From DASXKD01 sp963762735 (GTDB lineage Bacteria; Actinomycetota; Actinomycetes; Streptosporangiales; Streptosporangiaceae): a DNA stretch of 64,000 nucleotides. The notes beneath the pieces were generated by a model. That model did no database searches and was not told the DNA's origin. It worked only from the letters and a program-made list of their open reading frames with translations. Positions 1 to 8,403 of this stretch are shown in pieces; position 1 is the stretch's first letter, and each line of letters opens with the position of its first letter. The DNA lies in the NCBI GenBank assembly GCA_963762735.1, contig CAVXMG010000021.1, positions 244,106 through 308,105 of the forward strand, given 5' to 3'. The translations under genes and the position numbers were made by a program.

Positions 1-18
1 GACGGGTGGTGATGGGCC

Positions 19-441
19 GTGTCTGGTGACCGGCGTGTGGTCTGGGTTGGCCGCGTCGCGATCCTGAAGCTTCCCGCCGAGGTCGACATCTCCAACGCCG
101 GCCAGGTCCGCGAGGATCTGGACGAGGTCGTGGCGCAGGACGCATCGCTGGTGATCGCGGACATGAGCGCGACGACCTTCTGCGACTCCGCGGGGGTGAC
201 GACGCTGGTCAGGGCGGCGCGGAAGGCGAATGCGAGTGGCACGGGACTGCGCGTGGCCGCCAGCGCTCCGGCCGTCACGCGGGTGCTCGCCATCACCGGG
301 GTAGACCAGCTGATCGATGTCTATCCGAGCGTCGCTGCTGCCATGGCCGATCCCGGCAACGACGCGGCGGGCCAGCACCGCATCCGGCAGGGGCCTGCCG
401 GGCAGGCCGATCCCGAGGGGCGCGCCCCGCAACCCGGCTGA
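19..441 (+). CDS. STAS-domain anti-sigma factor antagonist
   Basis: This 140-residue protein has one STAS domain over about residues 8-110, followed by a Gly/Pro/Gln-rich tail. The conserved phospho-acceptor context DSAG is at residues 56-59, with Ser57 as the likely site phosphorylated by an anti-sigma kinase. By family knowledge it would bind and titrate a HATPase-type anti-sigma factor when unphosphorylated. The start is a GTG at position 19, because an in-frame TGA lies at 10-12. That TGA could also be the end of an upstream gene cut by the window edge. The tail beyond residue 110 is unusually long for the family. The cognate kinase is not identifiable from this sequence. Confidence 0.85.
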   Translation: MSGDRRVVWVGRVAILKLPAEVDISNAGQVREDLDEVVAQDASLVIADMSATTFCDSAGVTTLVRAARKANASGTGLRVAASAPAVTRVLAITGVDQLIDVYPSVAAAMADPGNDAAGQHRIRQGPAGQADPEGRAPQPG

Positions 442-489
442 AGCTCCGGGCTTGCCGGGCGCCCCCATGACCAGGGCGCCATTCGGGGG

Positions 490-533
490 CCGGCCCGGCC
501 GGATCTGCTGGGGGCAAGATCCGGCCGGGCCGG
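490..533 (+). terminator. GC-rich hairpin after the STAS gene
   Basis: A perfect 17-bp inverted repeat (arms 490-506 and 517-533) surrounds a 10-nt loop, 48 bp downstream of the STAS stop codon. It has no T-tract, as is common for actinobacterial terminators. It probably ends the STAS transcript and may also serve the converging GAF-ANTAR gene. Confidence 0.6.
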
Positions 534-613
534 GCGGGCACCGCTCAGACAGGGCAGGCGGGCACCGTTCAGGCAGGCGGGGGACCGCTCAGGCCAGGCG
601 GGCACCGCCCAGG
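534..613. repeat. Short minisatellite, about 4 copies of a 19-24 bp unit
   Basis: Four imperfect tandem copies each begin GCGGG(C/G)ACCG and differ by small substitutions and indels. They fill the gap between two convergent genes, just after the hairpin at 490-533. No coding signal is visible here. Confidence 0.6.
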
Positions 614-647
614 AGGACACCTTCTCCAGCCATGGGCTGGCGCCTAC

Positions 648-1385
648 TTAGTCCTCTTCGAAGTCATGCGGCTGGGGCGGCTCGCCGCTCACGCTGGTGA
701 CGATCGCGCTGGCGATGTCGCGTAGCTTGACGTTGCTGTTCTGGGACGCGCCGCGCAGTATTTCGAACGCCTTGGCCTGGGTGCACCGCTCCCGGGCCAT
801 GATCACCCCGAGGGCCTGGTAGATCACCGCCCGCGAGGTCAGCGAGGACCGGAGCTGGTCGGTCAGCTCGGAGTACGAGGCAAGCCGCAGCATCAGCGAC
901 AGCGCGCCAGATGCGTTCTCCGCGAGCTTCTCCGCACGGTGGACCTGGTCCGGGCCGAACGCGGCCACGCCGCGCCCGTAGAGGTTGAGCGCGCCCACCG
1001 GCTTGCCGTCCGCGACCAGCGGCAGCCCCAGGCAGGACCGGATCCCGCGGGCCTGCGCGGCGGCCTCGAACCGGGGCCAGTAGGCCCGGGCGGCGGTGTC
1101 GCCGATGCTCACCCGGTCACCGGTTCGCATCGCGTGCAGGCACGGGCCGTCGCCGAGCTGGTACTGCACCTCGTCGATCTCCGAGGCCAGCGGGTCACTG
1201 CAGGCCACCGTGGCCGGCCCTCCGTTCGGCCGCATCGTCATGCCGCAGGACACCCCGTCGGTCACCAGGCGGGCGGCCAGCGTCGCCAGTTCCTGCAGGA
1301 ACTGCTCCAGGGTCTGCGTGGACAGCAGCGCCTTCTGCATCTCGGTGAGGTTGTCCGTCGCATCAGCGCCTGGCTCGCCCATCAT
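648..1385 (-). CDS. GAF and ANTAR domain-containing transcription antiterminator
   Basis: The 245-residue protein has a GAF domain at about residues 25-165 and a C-terminal ANTAR RNA-binding domain at about 175-232, with the typical core ALGVIMARERCTQAKAF near 191-207. By family knowledge ANTAR proteins bind paired hairpins in nascent RNA to block termination, and here the GAF domain would sense the trigger. Two ATG codons in tandem (1385 and 1382) follow an AGGAA-type ribosome site. It is a soluble cytosolic protein. The ligand cannot be told from sequence. It shares an upstream gap with the divergent enolase-superfamily gene. Confidence 0.9.
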   Translation of the reverse strand: MMGEPGADATDNLTEMQKALLSTQTLEQFLQELATLAARLVTDGVSCGMTMRPNGGPATVACSDPLASEIDEVQYQLGDGPCLHAMRTGDRVSIGDTAARAYWPRFEAAAQARGIRSCLGLPLVADGKPVGALNLYGRGVAAFGPDQVHRAEKLAENASGALSLMLRLASYSELTDQLRSSLTSRAVIYQALGVIMARERCTQAKAFEILRGASQNSNVKLRDIASAIVTSVSGEPPQPHDFEED

Positions 1386-1580
1386 TTCCTTCCGCCTTTC
1401 CGCTCCGCCCCCGAGGTCTGAAGATCCCTACCCCGGGGGCCGGATCGAAACTGGCGGATCGAAACTGCCGGATTGAAACAGCCGCGCCGTGGTAGTGCCG
1501 TGCTGCATGGATGCGAAACAGCTTCACGACCTGCGACAGCAACTCCGGGTGGATGCGGTGCGCGCCGCGGCGGCGCGGCC

Positions 1581-2696
1581 GTGACCGAGGTCGCGGCCGG
1601 GCCGGCCGTGACCGAGGTCGCCGCGGCGGCCTACGTCATCCCCACCGACGCGCCCGAGGCAGACGGCACGCTGGCCTGGGACGCCACCACGATGGTGCTT
1701 GCCACCGCCCGGGCGGGCGGGGAGAAAGGCATCGGCTGGAGCTACGCGGCGGCGGCGGCGCGGCAGGTCATCACCGACGTGCTCGCCGGGGCGGTCACGG
1801 GCCGGAGCGCGCTGGACGTGCCCGGCGCCAGCGAGGCGATGATCCGTGCGGTTCGCAACATCGGGCGGCCCGGGATCGCGGCGACTGCGATCTCCGCCGT
1901 GGATATCGCGCTGTGGGATCTCAAGGCGCGGTTGCTCGGCTGCCCGCTGGCCCGGCTGCTCGGCCAGGCGCGGCCCAGCGTGCCCGTCTACGGCAGCGGC
2001 GGGTTCACCAGCTACGACGCCCGGCAGACCCGCGAACAGCTCGCCGGGTGGGTGGAGCGGGACCACATCCCGCGCGTGAAGATCAAGATCGGCGAGAGCT
2101 GGGGCGGCAACGAGCGCAGGGATATCGAGCGGGTGGCCCTGGCCCGCGAGGTGATCGGCGAGGGCACCGAACTGTACGTGGACGCCAACGGCGGCTACAC
2201 CGTCGGCCAGGCCGTCCGGGTCGCGGACCGGCTGGCCGGCTACGGCGTGACCTGGTTCGAGGAGCCGGTGTCCAGCCAGGACCTGGCGGGGCTGGCCGCG
2301 GTCCGCCGTCAGGTGCTCCCCGACGTGGCCGCCGGGGAGTACAGCTGGTCGCTCGCTGACTCGGCGCGGCTTATCGAGGCGGGCGCGGTGGACTGCCTTC
2401 AACTCGACGCGACCCGGTGCGGCGGCTTCACCGAGTTCCTCCGCGGCGCCGCCCTGGCCGCCGCGCACAACCTGCAGGTTTCCGCGCACTGCGCGCCGAA
2501 TCTGCACGCACATGCCGGCGTGGCCGTGCCCGGCCTGCGCCACGTCGAGTACTTCCACGACCATCAGCGGATCGAACGGATGCTCTTCGACGGCGCACTG
2601 GATCCCGACGGCGGGATCCTGACCCCGGCCCCGGACCGACCGGGGCTTGGGATGTCCCTCAAGGAAGCGGACGCCGAGAAATACTGCCAGGGCTGA
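1581..2696 (+). CDS. Enolase superfamily (mandelate racemase/muconate lactonizing type) enzyme
   Basis: From the GTG at 1581 the protein is 371 residues, with an N-terminal capping domain and a TIM-barrel. Visible catalytic features are the Lys-x-Lys pair (RVKIKIGE, about K167/K169), metal ligands in VDANGGY (D201), FEEP (E227) and AAGEY (E253), and an Asp-His dyad suggested by LQLDATRCGG (D276) and SAHCAP (H303). This set fits the mandelate racemase subgroup, so sugar-acid dehydration or racemisation is likely, but the substrate is not identifiable. The frame stays open upstream to a TTG at 1473, but that stretch looks non-coding. A second GTG at 1608 sits in a near copy of the first start and is equally plausible. 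It converges on the phosphatase gene with an 11-bp gap. Confidence 0.85.
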   Translation: MTEVAAGPAVTEVAAAAYVIPTDAPEADGTLAWDATTMVLATARAGGEKGIGWSYAAAAARQVITDVLAGAVTGRSALDVPGASEAMIRAVRNIGRPGIAATAISAVDIALWDLKARLLGCPLARLLGQARPSVPVYGSGGFTSYDARQTREQLAGWVERDHIPRVKIKIGESWGGNERRDIERVALAREVIGEGTELYVDANGGYTVGQAVRVADRLAGYGVTWFEEPVSSQDLAGLAAVRRQVLPDVAAGEYSWSLADSARLIEAGAVDCLQLDATRCGGFTEFLRGAALAAAHNLQVSAHCAPNLHAHAGVAVPGLRHVEYFHDHQRIERMLFDGALDPDGGILTPAPDRPGLGMSLKEADAEKYCQG

Positions 2697-2707
2697 CGAG
2701 GCGGGGA

Positions 2708-4411
2708 TCAGCGGGGCGGTTCGCCCACTCTCAGGGCGAGCATGGTCACGTCGTCGCGCAGTTCGCCCTGGGACAGCTCCAGCACGACTTCGCGCACTCG
2801 CGACACCAGCACCGCGGCCGGCTTCCCGGCCAGCGCGGCCAGTTCGTCGGTGAGTCGCTCCTCGAACTGGACCAGGTCAGGGCCACACGCGCTGGTCAGC
2901 CCGTCGGTGTAAAGGAAGACCAGGTCACCGGTTTCCAGGTCGAGTTCCTGGGTGGCCGGTTCGGCGTCGGGGAAGATCCCGAGCGGCAGGCCTCCCCCGT
3001 TCAGTACCTGGGTGCGGCCGTCGGGCCGCAGCAGCACCGGGCCGGGGTGGCCTGCGCTGGACAGGGACAGGTGCAGCCGCCCCTCCCGCCAGCTCAGGTG
3101 CCCCGCGTCGGCGGTGACGAACCTGCCGTCGAAATCCTCGGTCAGCATGATGTCGTTGATGCCGCGCAGCACCGCCGTGGGATCGGCGTCAAGGTGCGCC
3201 AGCGCCCGGATCGCGTGCCGTGCCGCGGCGGTGACCGCCGCGGTGTCGGGCCCCGTGCCGCACACGTCCCCGATCGCCACGCCCCACCCGTCCCTGGACG
3301 GGTAGACGTCGTAGAAGTCGCCGCCGGCCTCGGCGCCCATCGTGGCTGCCACGTGCGCGGCCGCGATCTCGGTGCCGGGGATCTGCCGCACCTGGCGGGG
3401 CAGCAGGCTGGTCTGCAGCGCGTTCGCGATGTCGACCCGGTGCCGGAACATGCGATCCACCCTGATCGCCAGGGCGAGCTGCTCCCCCAGTTCTTCCACC
3501 AGGCCCACGTCGGCGATCTCGAAGTGCGGGTGGCCTGCCCAGCGGGCCAGGGTCAGCACCCCGTAGGCGTGCTCCCCGTCGGTCAGCGGGACCGAGAGCA
3601 CCGAGGTAGCGCCGAGCAGCATGAGCAGCGGGATGCCGTCGGGACCGTCGCCGAGCGCGCCCGGGTCCTCGGCGTGCGCGATGAGCAGCGTGCTGCCCGA
3701 CTCGTGCACCTGGGACGGGCCGGACCCGGGCGCCGGGTCCACCGCTGCCACGGCATTGGCCAGCTTCTCTGAGCGCTGGTCGTCGGGCCCGCTCACGTGC
3801 TGGCGCCGCAGCCGCTGGCCGCCCTCGACGTCCACGATCACCCAGGCGGCAAGTTCCCTGGCCAGCAGCCGGGCGTACCGCTGCAAGGCCACCGGCTCGC
3901 TGTAGGTGATGTTCTCCAGCAGGATTCTGGTGGCGGCCATCACCAGGTCCAGCCGGCGGGTCATCGCCTGTACGACTTCCGCGGCCGGTTCGGCCGGCGC
4001 CTTCCCGCGGCGGCTGGCCGGCGCGGACTGGGCGCTGCTGACCGCCACCACAAGATGGGCCGCGGTTCCCTGGGCGCTGACCGGATGCACGGCCAGCGCG
4101 TGGTCCACCGCCCCGGCAGCGGTGAGCAGCCCGCACCGGAACTGCCTGGTCTCGCCCTTGCGCGCCGCGGCGGCGAAATGGGTCGCGGCGGCCGGCCGGG
4201 ACGGCAGGTCAATGAACGCCGTGAAGGCCTTGCCTGTCGCGTACCCGGGGCCAGAGCCGAGCAGGTCGCCCGCCGCGGCGTTGACCCGCCGGACCATGCC
4301 GTCGTTGCCGAGCAGGAACAACGGCACCGGCGCCTGCTGGAAGACGGCGTGCAGCAGCCTCCGTTCCGCGTGCGATGCGCGAGGAGCCCTGGCCGCCCTC
4401 ACCCGGCTCAT
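2708..4411 (-). CDS. PAS-GAF-PP2C (SpoIIE/RsbU-type) serine phosphatase
   Basis: The open frame encodes 567 residues: a PAS-like domain (about 15-110), a GAF-like domain (about 150-330) and a PP2C/SpoIIE phosphatase domain (about 340-565). The metal-binding motifs GGDFYDV, IGDVCGTGP and DDVTML are present, together with LYTDGL. It should dephosphorylate a STAS antagonist and so release a sigma factor. The first in-frame ATG at 4411 sits inside another open frame that runs from 4598 and encodes a helical segment typical of the N-terminus of such proteins. The true start is therefore probably at 4598, with a single-base frameshift near 4390. Neighbouring STAS genes are plausible substrates. Confidence 0.88.
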   Translation of the reverse strand: MSRVRAARAPRASHAERRLLHAVFQQAPVPLFLLGNDGMVRRVNAAAGDLLGSGPGYATGKAFTAFIDLPSRPAAATHFAAAARKGETRQFRCGLLTAAGAVDHALAVHPVSAQGTAAHLVVAVSSAQSAPASRRGKAPAEPAAEVVQAMTRRLDLVMAATRILLENITYSEPVALQRYARLLARELAAWVIVDVEGGQRLRRQHVSGPDDQRSEKLANAVAAVDPAPGSGPSQVHESGSTLLIAHAEDPGALGDGPDGIPLLMLLGATSVLSVPLTDGEHAYGVLTLARWAGHPHFEIADVGLVEELGEQLALAIRVDRMFRHRVDIANALQTSLLPRQVRQIPGTEIAAAHVAATMGAEAGGDFYDVYPSRDGWGVAIGDVCGTGPDTAAVTAAARHAIRALAHLDADPTAVLRGINDIMLTEDFDGRFVTADAGHLSWREGRLHLSLSSAGHPGPVLLRPDGRTQVLNGGGLPLGIFPDAEPATQELDLETGDLVFLYTDGLTSACGPDLVQFEERLTDELAALAGKPAAVLVSRVREVVLELSQGELRDDVTMLALRVGEPPR

Positions 4412-4598
4412 CCGCGCCGTCGTTCGGGGCTAGCGCGGCGACGGCAGCGTCCAGTTCGGCGAGCGCGGCCTCCAGCAGGGTCGCCGGGTCAGCCCCGGGA
4501 AGCGCGGCGGCCTGCCGGAGCGCGCCGTACCGGGCCTTGAGGCCGGCGATCTCACTGCCAGCGCCCTGACGGCGCGGCGTCTGCTGCATGGGCCCCAA
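4385..4598 (-). other. Probable N-terminal segment of the PP2C phosphatase, in another frame
   Basis: The frame starting at ATG 4598 encodes about 70 Ala/Leu-rich residues with a coiled-coil look (for example LLEAALAELDAAVAAL). It then becomes implausible where the PAS domain appears one frame over. The two frames are offset by one base. I infer one gene of about 630 codons interrupted by a one-base indel or sequencing error, not two genes. Confidence 0.55.
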
Positions 4599-4667
4599 AT
4601 CTCCGCATCCTGGATTCCGGTCCAGGAACCAGACTAATGGGCTGGGCTGGCAGGCCGGAAATACCGG

Positions 4668-4853
4668 TCAGATGCCGTTGGCGACCTTGTTGAACACACT
4701 GGTCAGGTTCGTCCCGATCAGCCTGACCGCGGTGATGATCACCGCAGCGATCAGCGCCACCATCAGGCCGTACTCCACCGCCGTCGCCCCCCGGTCGTCC
4801 CGGCACAGCAACTGGGTCATCCGACCCTGGACGTATATGGCGCACCTGAGCAT
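4668..4853 (-). CDS. Flp family type IVb pilin
   Basis: This 61-residue protein (51 residues if ATG 4820 is the start) has a short basic leader, then GATAVEYG followed by a hydrophobic helix, the hallmark of Flp/Tad pilins. Prepilin peptidase would cut after the Gly, before ATAVEY. The mature subunit would be about 40 residues and membrane-inserted before assembly. No tadA, tadB, tadC, tadZ or peptidase gene lies nearby, so assembly genes must be elsewhere if it is functional. The upstream gap holds an AT-rich stretch at about 4890-4912 that could contain its promoter. Confidence 0.85.
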   Translation of the reverse strand: MLRCAIYVQGRMTQLLCRDDRGATAVEYGLMVALIAAVIITAVRLIGTNLTSVFNKVANGI

Positions 4854-4970
4854 CTGCGGATTGCCCCCCGGTCCCGCACGTCCCCGAAACTACTTTCAGT
4901 TAGAATAATATCACTGAGCGCAGCAATCCAGGGGCCCGGAGTCCGGGCCGGGGCTCATGTGATGCCTCGA

Positions 4971-5348
4971 TCAGGACTGGCTGGCCGCAGCCGCCCCTCC
5001 GGTCCCGGCGCGTCCCGCGGCGACCGCGGCATCCACGCTCTCGTAGAGCGGCAGCCGGTCGGCGAGCCCGGTGATCCAGAGAGTCTTGGTATAGCGGTAC
5101 CGCGCGCCCGCGAGCGCCAGCGTCCCGCCGGCCGCCCTCACCTGCTTCCAGTGCCCGACGATCACCGCCAGCGAGCCGGTGTCCATGAAGTCCACGGCGC
5201 TCAGGTCGAGGATGATGTGGTCGCTGTCCCTGCGTACCTCCGCCAGGAATTCGTCGAACCGGCGGCTCGTCACGATGTCGAGTTCGCCGCTGACAGCGAC
5301 GACCGCGAACCCGTCCCGCCGCTGTGACGAGATCCGGATCCCTTCCAC
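4971..5348 (-). CDS. STAS-domain anti-sigma factor antagonist
   Basis: The 125-residue protein is one STAS domain with the phospho-site region DFMDTGSLAVIV at about residues 53-64. The acceptor position is Thr/Ser in DTGS where many family members have DSSG. It starts with GTG at 5348 after a G-rich ribosome site. The C-terminal 15 residues are Ala/Gly-rich. It likely takes part in partner switching with a HATPase kinase such as the MEDS-HATPase protein encoded divergently at 5574. That pairing is inferred from proximity only. Confidence 0.87.
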   Translation of the reverse strand: MEGIRISSQRRDGFAVVAVSGELDIVTSRRFDEFLAEVRRDSDHIILDLSAVDFMDTGSLAVIVGHWKQVRAAGGTLALAGARYRYTKTLWITGLADRLPLYESVDAAVAAGRAGTGGAAAASQS

Positions 5349-5573
5349 TCACACCCCCCGGACAACGGCCCACGACAGGTGACGACCGCCTCATCGTAAT
5401 CTCATTCTGGTCCCGCCGGGAGAAGCCGGTTGCATGATCGACGAGCGTGGGGGAAGCAGCGTAGGGGAAAGGCGTCAGGGTGTGCACCGTGAGGAGGCCA
5501 TTGTGTCTGTCGGGCGTCGCCCGGCTGCCCACCCTGACCTGCGCCCGGACACTTGGGAGGTGCGGAGTCGGGC

Positions 5574-6575
5574 ATGACGTGGTTCGAGCCTGCCAGAGGC
5601 ATGGTGAACCAGCAGGACGCGCCTGACGGTGCGGCAGCCGGCCGGGCTGCGGGCAGCGACAGCCTGAATCATCTTGCTTATCTCTACGACGACGAGCGTG
5701 ACTACCTGTCCCGCCTGTCCGCCTTCGTCCAGGCCGGCCTGCGCAATGCCGAACCGGTGTTCGTGGCGGTTCCCGACCGCCGGGACGCGCTGCTGCGCGA
5801 GCGACTGGGCGCCGAGTCGCCACTGCTGCGCTACGGCGCCATGGCGGAGACGGGCCGCAACCCCGCGCGGCTCATCCCGGAACTGCATGCGTTCGTGGCG
5901 GACCATCCCGGGCAACGGGTCCGCTACATCGGCGAGTCGGTCTGGCCGGGACGCTCGGACGCGGAACTGTGCGAGGCCACCAGGCACGAGGCACTCCTCA
6001 ACCTGGCGTTCGCCACCGCGGCGGTGAGCATCATGTGCCCCTACGACGTCCGCGGCCTTGGCACCTCGGTAGTCGGCCGGGTGCAGCGCACCCACCCGGA
6101 AATCCTGCAGGCCGGCCAGACCCAGCCGACCACCAGCTATGGCGGGCGGGGCGTGGTTCCCGCCGAGTGCGAGGCCCCGTTGCCAGCGCCGCCCGCGGAC
6201 GCCCAGACTCTCTACTACGAGACCAGCCTGCGGCAGGTGCGCGACCTGGTGACCAGCCATAGCGCCGCGCTCGGCATGGCCGCCGACCAGATCACGAACC
6301 TCGTGATCGCGGCCGGGGAGATCACCGCGAACACCCTGCGCCACACCAGCGCGGGCGGGAGGTTCTGGGTCTGGCACACCAGCGAGGAGATCATCTGCCA
6401 GATACAGGACCAGGGCTGGATCGCCGACCCGCTCGCCGGGCGGCAGCGCCGCTCCCCCGAGGACTCCGGCCACGGCCTGTGGGTGGTCAACCAGGTGTGC
6501 GACCTCATGGAGATCAGGACCAGCCAGGCGGCCGGGACCATCATCCGGCTGCACATGCGCCGCGAGGGCGGCTGA
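5574..6575 (+). CDS. MEDS-domain anti-sigma regulatory factor with HATPase
   Basis: From ATG 5574 the protein is 333 residues. An N-terminal MEDS (DcmR-like sensory) domain covers about 30-180. A C-terminal HATPase_c domain covers about 215-333, with N-box AAGEITANTLRHT and G-box DSGHGLWVVNQVCD. There is no histidine phosphorylation domain, so it resembles RsbW-like serine kinases rather than a classical sensor kinase. By family knowledge it would phosphorylate a STAS antagonist and bind a sigma factor. A TTG at 5553 is in frame, but a GGGAGG site 13-18 bp upstream favours the ATG; a second ATG at 5601 is also possible. It is divergent from the STAS gene at 4971-5348. Confidence 0.85.
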   Translation: MTWFEPARGMVNQQDAPDGAAAGRAAGSDSLNHLAYLYDDERDYLSRLSAFVQAGLRNAEPVFVAVPDRRDALLRERLGAESPLLRYGAMAETGRNPARLIPELHAFVADHPGQRVRYIGESVWPGRSDAELCEATRHEALLNLAFATAAVSIMCPYDVRGLGTSVVGRVQRTHPEILQAGQTQPTTSYGGRGVVPAECEAPLPAPPADAQTLYYETSLRQVRDLVTSHSAALGMAADQITNLVIAAGEITANTLRHTSAGGRFWVWHTSEEIICQIQDQGWIADPLAGRQRRSPEDSGHGLWVVNQVCDLMEIRTSQAAGTIIRLHMRREGG

Positions 6576-6683
6576 GCCCACGGCAGGCAGCGTTCGGGCG
6601 GTCAAAGCCACCTGCCGCGGCCGCCCGCCGGGGCCGCCCGGCGATCGGCGGGCCCGCAGGGCGGGGCGGCGCGGGGCCGGGGG

Positions 6684-7358
6684 TTAGCGGACCGGCCCGG
6701 TCCGGGGCGCGGGCACGACGGGCTCGGAGTCCGCGCTGGCCGCGCCGGGCTCGGCCGCAAGCGCATCCGGTGCCACGGAGGCATCAGGCACCGTCGGCGC
6801 AGCCGGTGCCGCTGGCGCGGCCCCCGCGCCGGCCGACTGGCCGAGCAGGTCAGCGAACAGCGCCCGGTAGTGCAGCATTGCCAGCCGTAGGTCTTCTGTC
6901 GAGGCGGTGCCGCCCTCGGCCTGCAGGCTGACCTGGTGTGCCTGACGGTAGTGGTCCAGCGTGTTCGCGTGCTCCACCGACAGGTCCGCGAGAATCTGGT
7001 CGTGGTCCTCGGTCGGGTAGCCCCGGTCCTTCATCACGGACGTGACGAGTATCCCCGCCTGGGCGACCGCCTGCTCCGGCTGGTCCACGAACTGCTCCTG
7101 GATGGCGGTCCACTCCCCGGCGTACTTGGCCTGGGCCGTCTCGTCCAGGGGACGGATGTCGAGGCTGCGGACCCGCCGTTCACGCTCGGCGAGTTCGGCG
7201 TCGGCCTTGCGGTGGCTGTGCGTCTCGCCGACCACGCGGTCGTATTCGGGGCCGAATCGCTGCTGTAGCTTGCGGCGGCGCGCCGCGGCTATCGCAACGA
7301 TAACCACGACCACCACAGCCACGGCCACGATGATGGCGACAATCGCTCCGGCTGACAT
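6684..7358 (-). CDS. Hypothetical single-pass membrane protein
   Basis: Start ATG 7358 is chosen because a strong AGGAGGG site lies five bases upstream; the frame remains open to 7439. The 224-residue product begins with a very hydrophobic Val/Ile/Ala helix (residues 4-25), followed by ARRRK, giving an N-out or N-in anchor with a cytosolic body by the positive-inside rule. Residues 40-165 are charged and helical. The last 55 residues are Ala/Pro-rich. I do not recognise a functional domain; similar secreted or anchored proteins occur widely in actinomycetes. It converges on the MEDS-HATPase gene. Confidence 0.75.
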   Translation of the reverse strand: MSAGAIVAIIVAVAVVVVVIVAIAAARRRKLQQRFGPEYDRVVGETHSHRKADAELAERERRVRSLDIRPLDETAQAKYAGEWTAIQEQFVDQPEQAVAQAGILVTSVMKDRGYPTEDHDQILADLSVEHANTLDHYRQAHQVSLQAEGGTASTEDLRLAMLHYRALFADLLGQSAGAGAAPAAPAAPTVPDASVAPDALAAEPGAASADSEPVVPAPRTGPVR

Positions 7359-7439
7359 GAGAACCCTCCTGTTGACGGGGTTTGCTATCGCAACCGACTG
7401 CCCCCGGCCAGGCGCATCCAAACCCAGGCCTGGCCTCAC

Positions 7440-8283
7440 CCGCGCGCCGGGCGGCCGATGACCAGGGCCGCGCCGGCATGGTCAGCGCCATCCCCGAGCC
7501 CGCGGCGATCATCGGCAGCACTAGCGCCAGGTACGGCGTGTGCGTCCCGGCCGCCACCAGCCCGATCAGGCCGGCACCGCCGAGCAGCAGCCCCGTAGCT
7601 CGGGAGCCGCGGGCCATCAGCCGGCCGGAGACCGCCGAGGCGACCGTAAGCAGCGCCGCCTCCGGCAACAGGGCCAGGCCGGTGCGCAGCGCGGAGTAGC
7701 CCCGCACGTCCTGGAAGTACAGGCTCATCGCGAACAACTGCCCGTAGAACCCCAGGTTGATCAGCAGGCCGACCACCGTGCCGGTGCGGAACCCGCGCCG
7801 GGCGAACAGCCCAAGCGGCAGCATCGGGTCCGAGCCACGGTGCTCGACGGCGGCGAACGCCGCCCACGAGGAGGCCGACACGACGCAACCGGCCAGCACC
7901 ACCGGGGAGGTCCAGCCCAGCCGCCCGGCCTCCACCAGGGCGGCGGTGAGCGTGCCGAGCGCGGCGACCGCGAGTACCTGGCCGCCCAGGTCCACCGCCC
8001 GCGGCCGGGGCCGGGTGACCGGTGCCAGCCGCGGGGCCGCCAGCAGCGCGGCGACCACGAACGGCAGGTTCAGGAAGAACACCCCGCGCCAACTCCACAC
8101 GCTGACCAGCACGCCGCCCACGACAGGCCCGCTGGCGGCGCCAACCCCGGCGATGGCGCCCCACAGGCCGAGCGCCCGGGCCCGCTCGCCCGGGTCGGTG
8201 AACGCCGCCTGGAGCAGCAGCAGTGACGAAGGCACGAGCACGGCCGCGGCCGCGCCTGCGCCCTGGATCAGCCGCGCCCTTGT
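7440..8283 (-). pseudogene. Fragment of a DHA2-family MFS drug transporter
   Basis: The reading frame encodes the middle of an EmrB/QacA-like transporter, from the conserved RLIQGAGAAA region (TM4) through about eight membrane helices to GMALTMPA. The N-terminal third is missing: an in-frame stop lies just upstream, near 8295. The C-terminal part is also missing, and the frame runs on as nonsense into the neighbouring promoter. No start codon with a ribosome site is present, and the first ATG-type codon is at 8241. It is most likely a decayed remnant. A frame break cannot explain the loss of both ends. Confidence 0.75.
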
Positions 8284-8403
8284 GCATCAATATTTTGGTG
8301 CAGAACGAACTATCGTGGCGGACGCCGCTCGCCGGATCCCGGCCCGCCATGCATGGAACATGCCTGCGGCACGAGGCTGCCGGGGAGCCGGAAACCGGCC
8401 GGC

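Noticed and set aside
7180..8241. An intact MFS transporter of 353 residues.
   Set aside because: The N-terminal helices and C-terminal half are missing and the end of the frame is nonsense.
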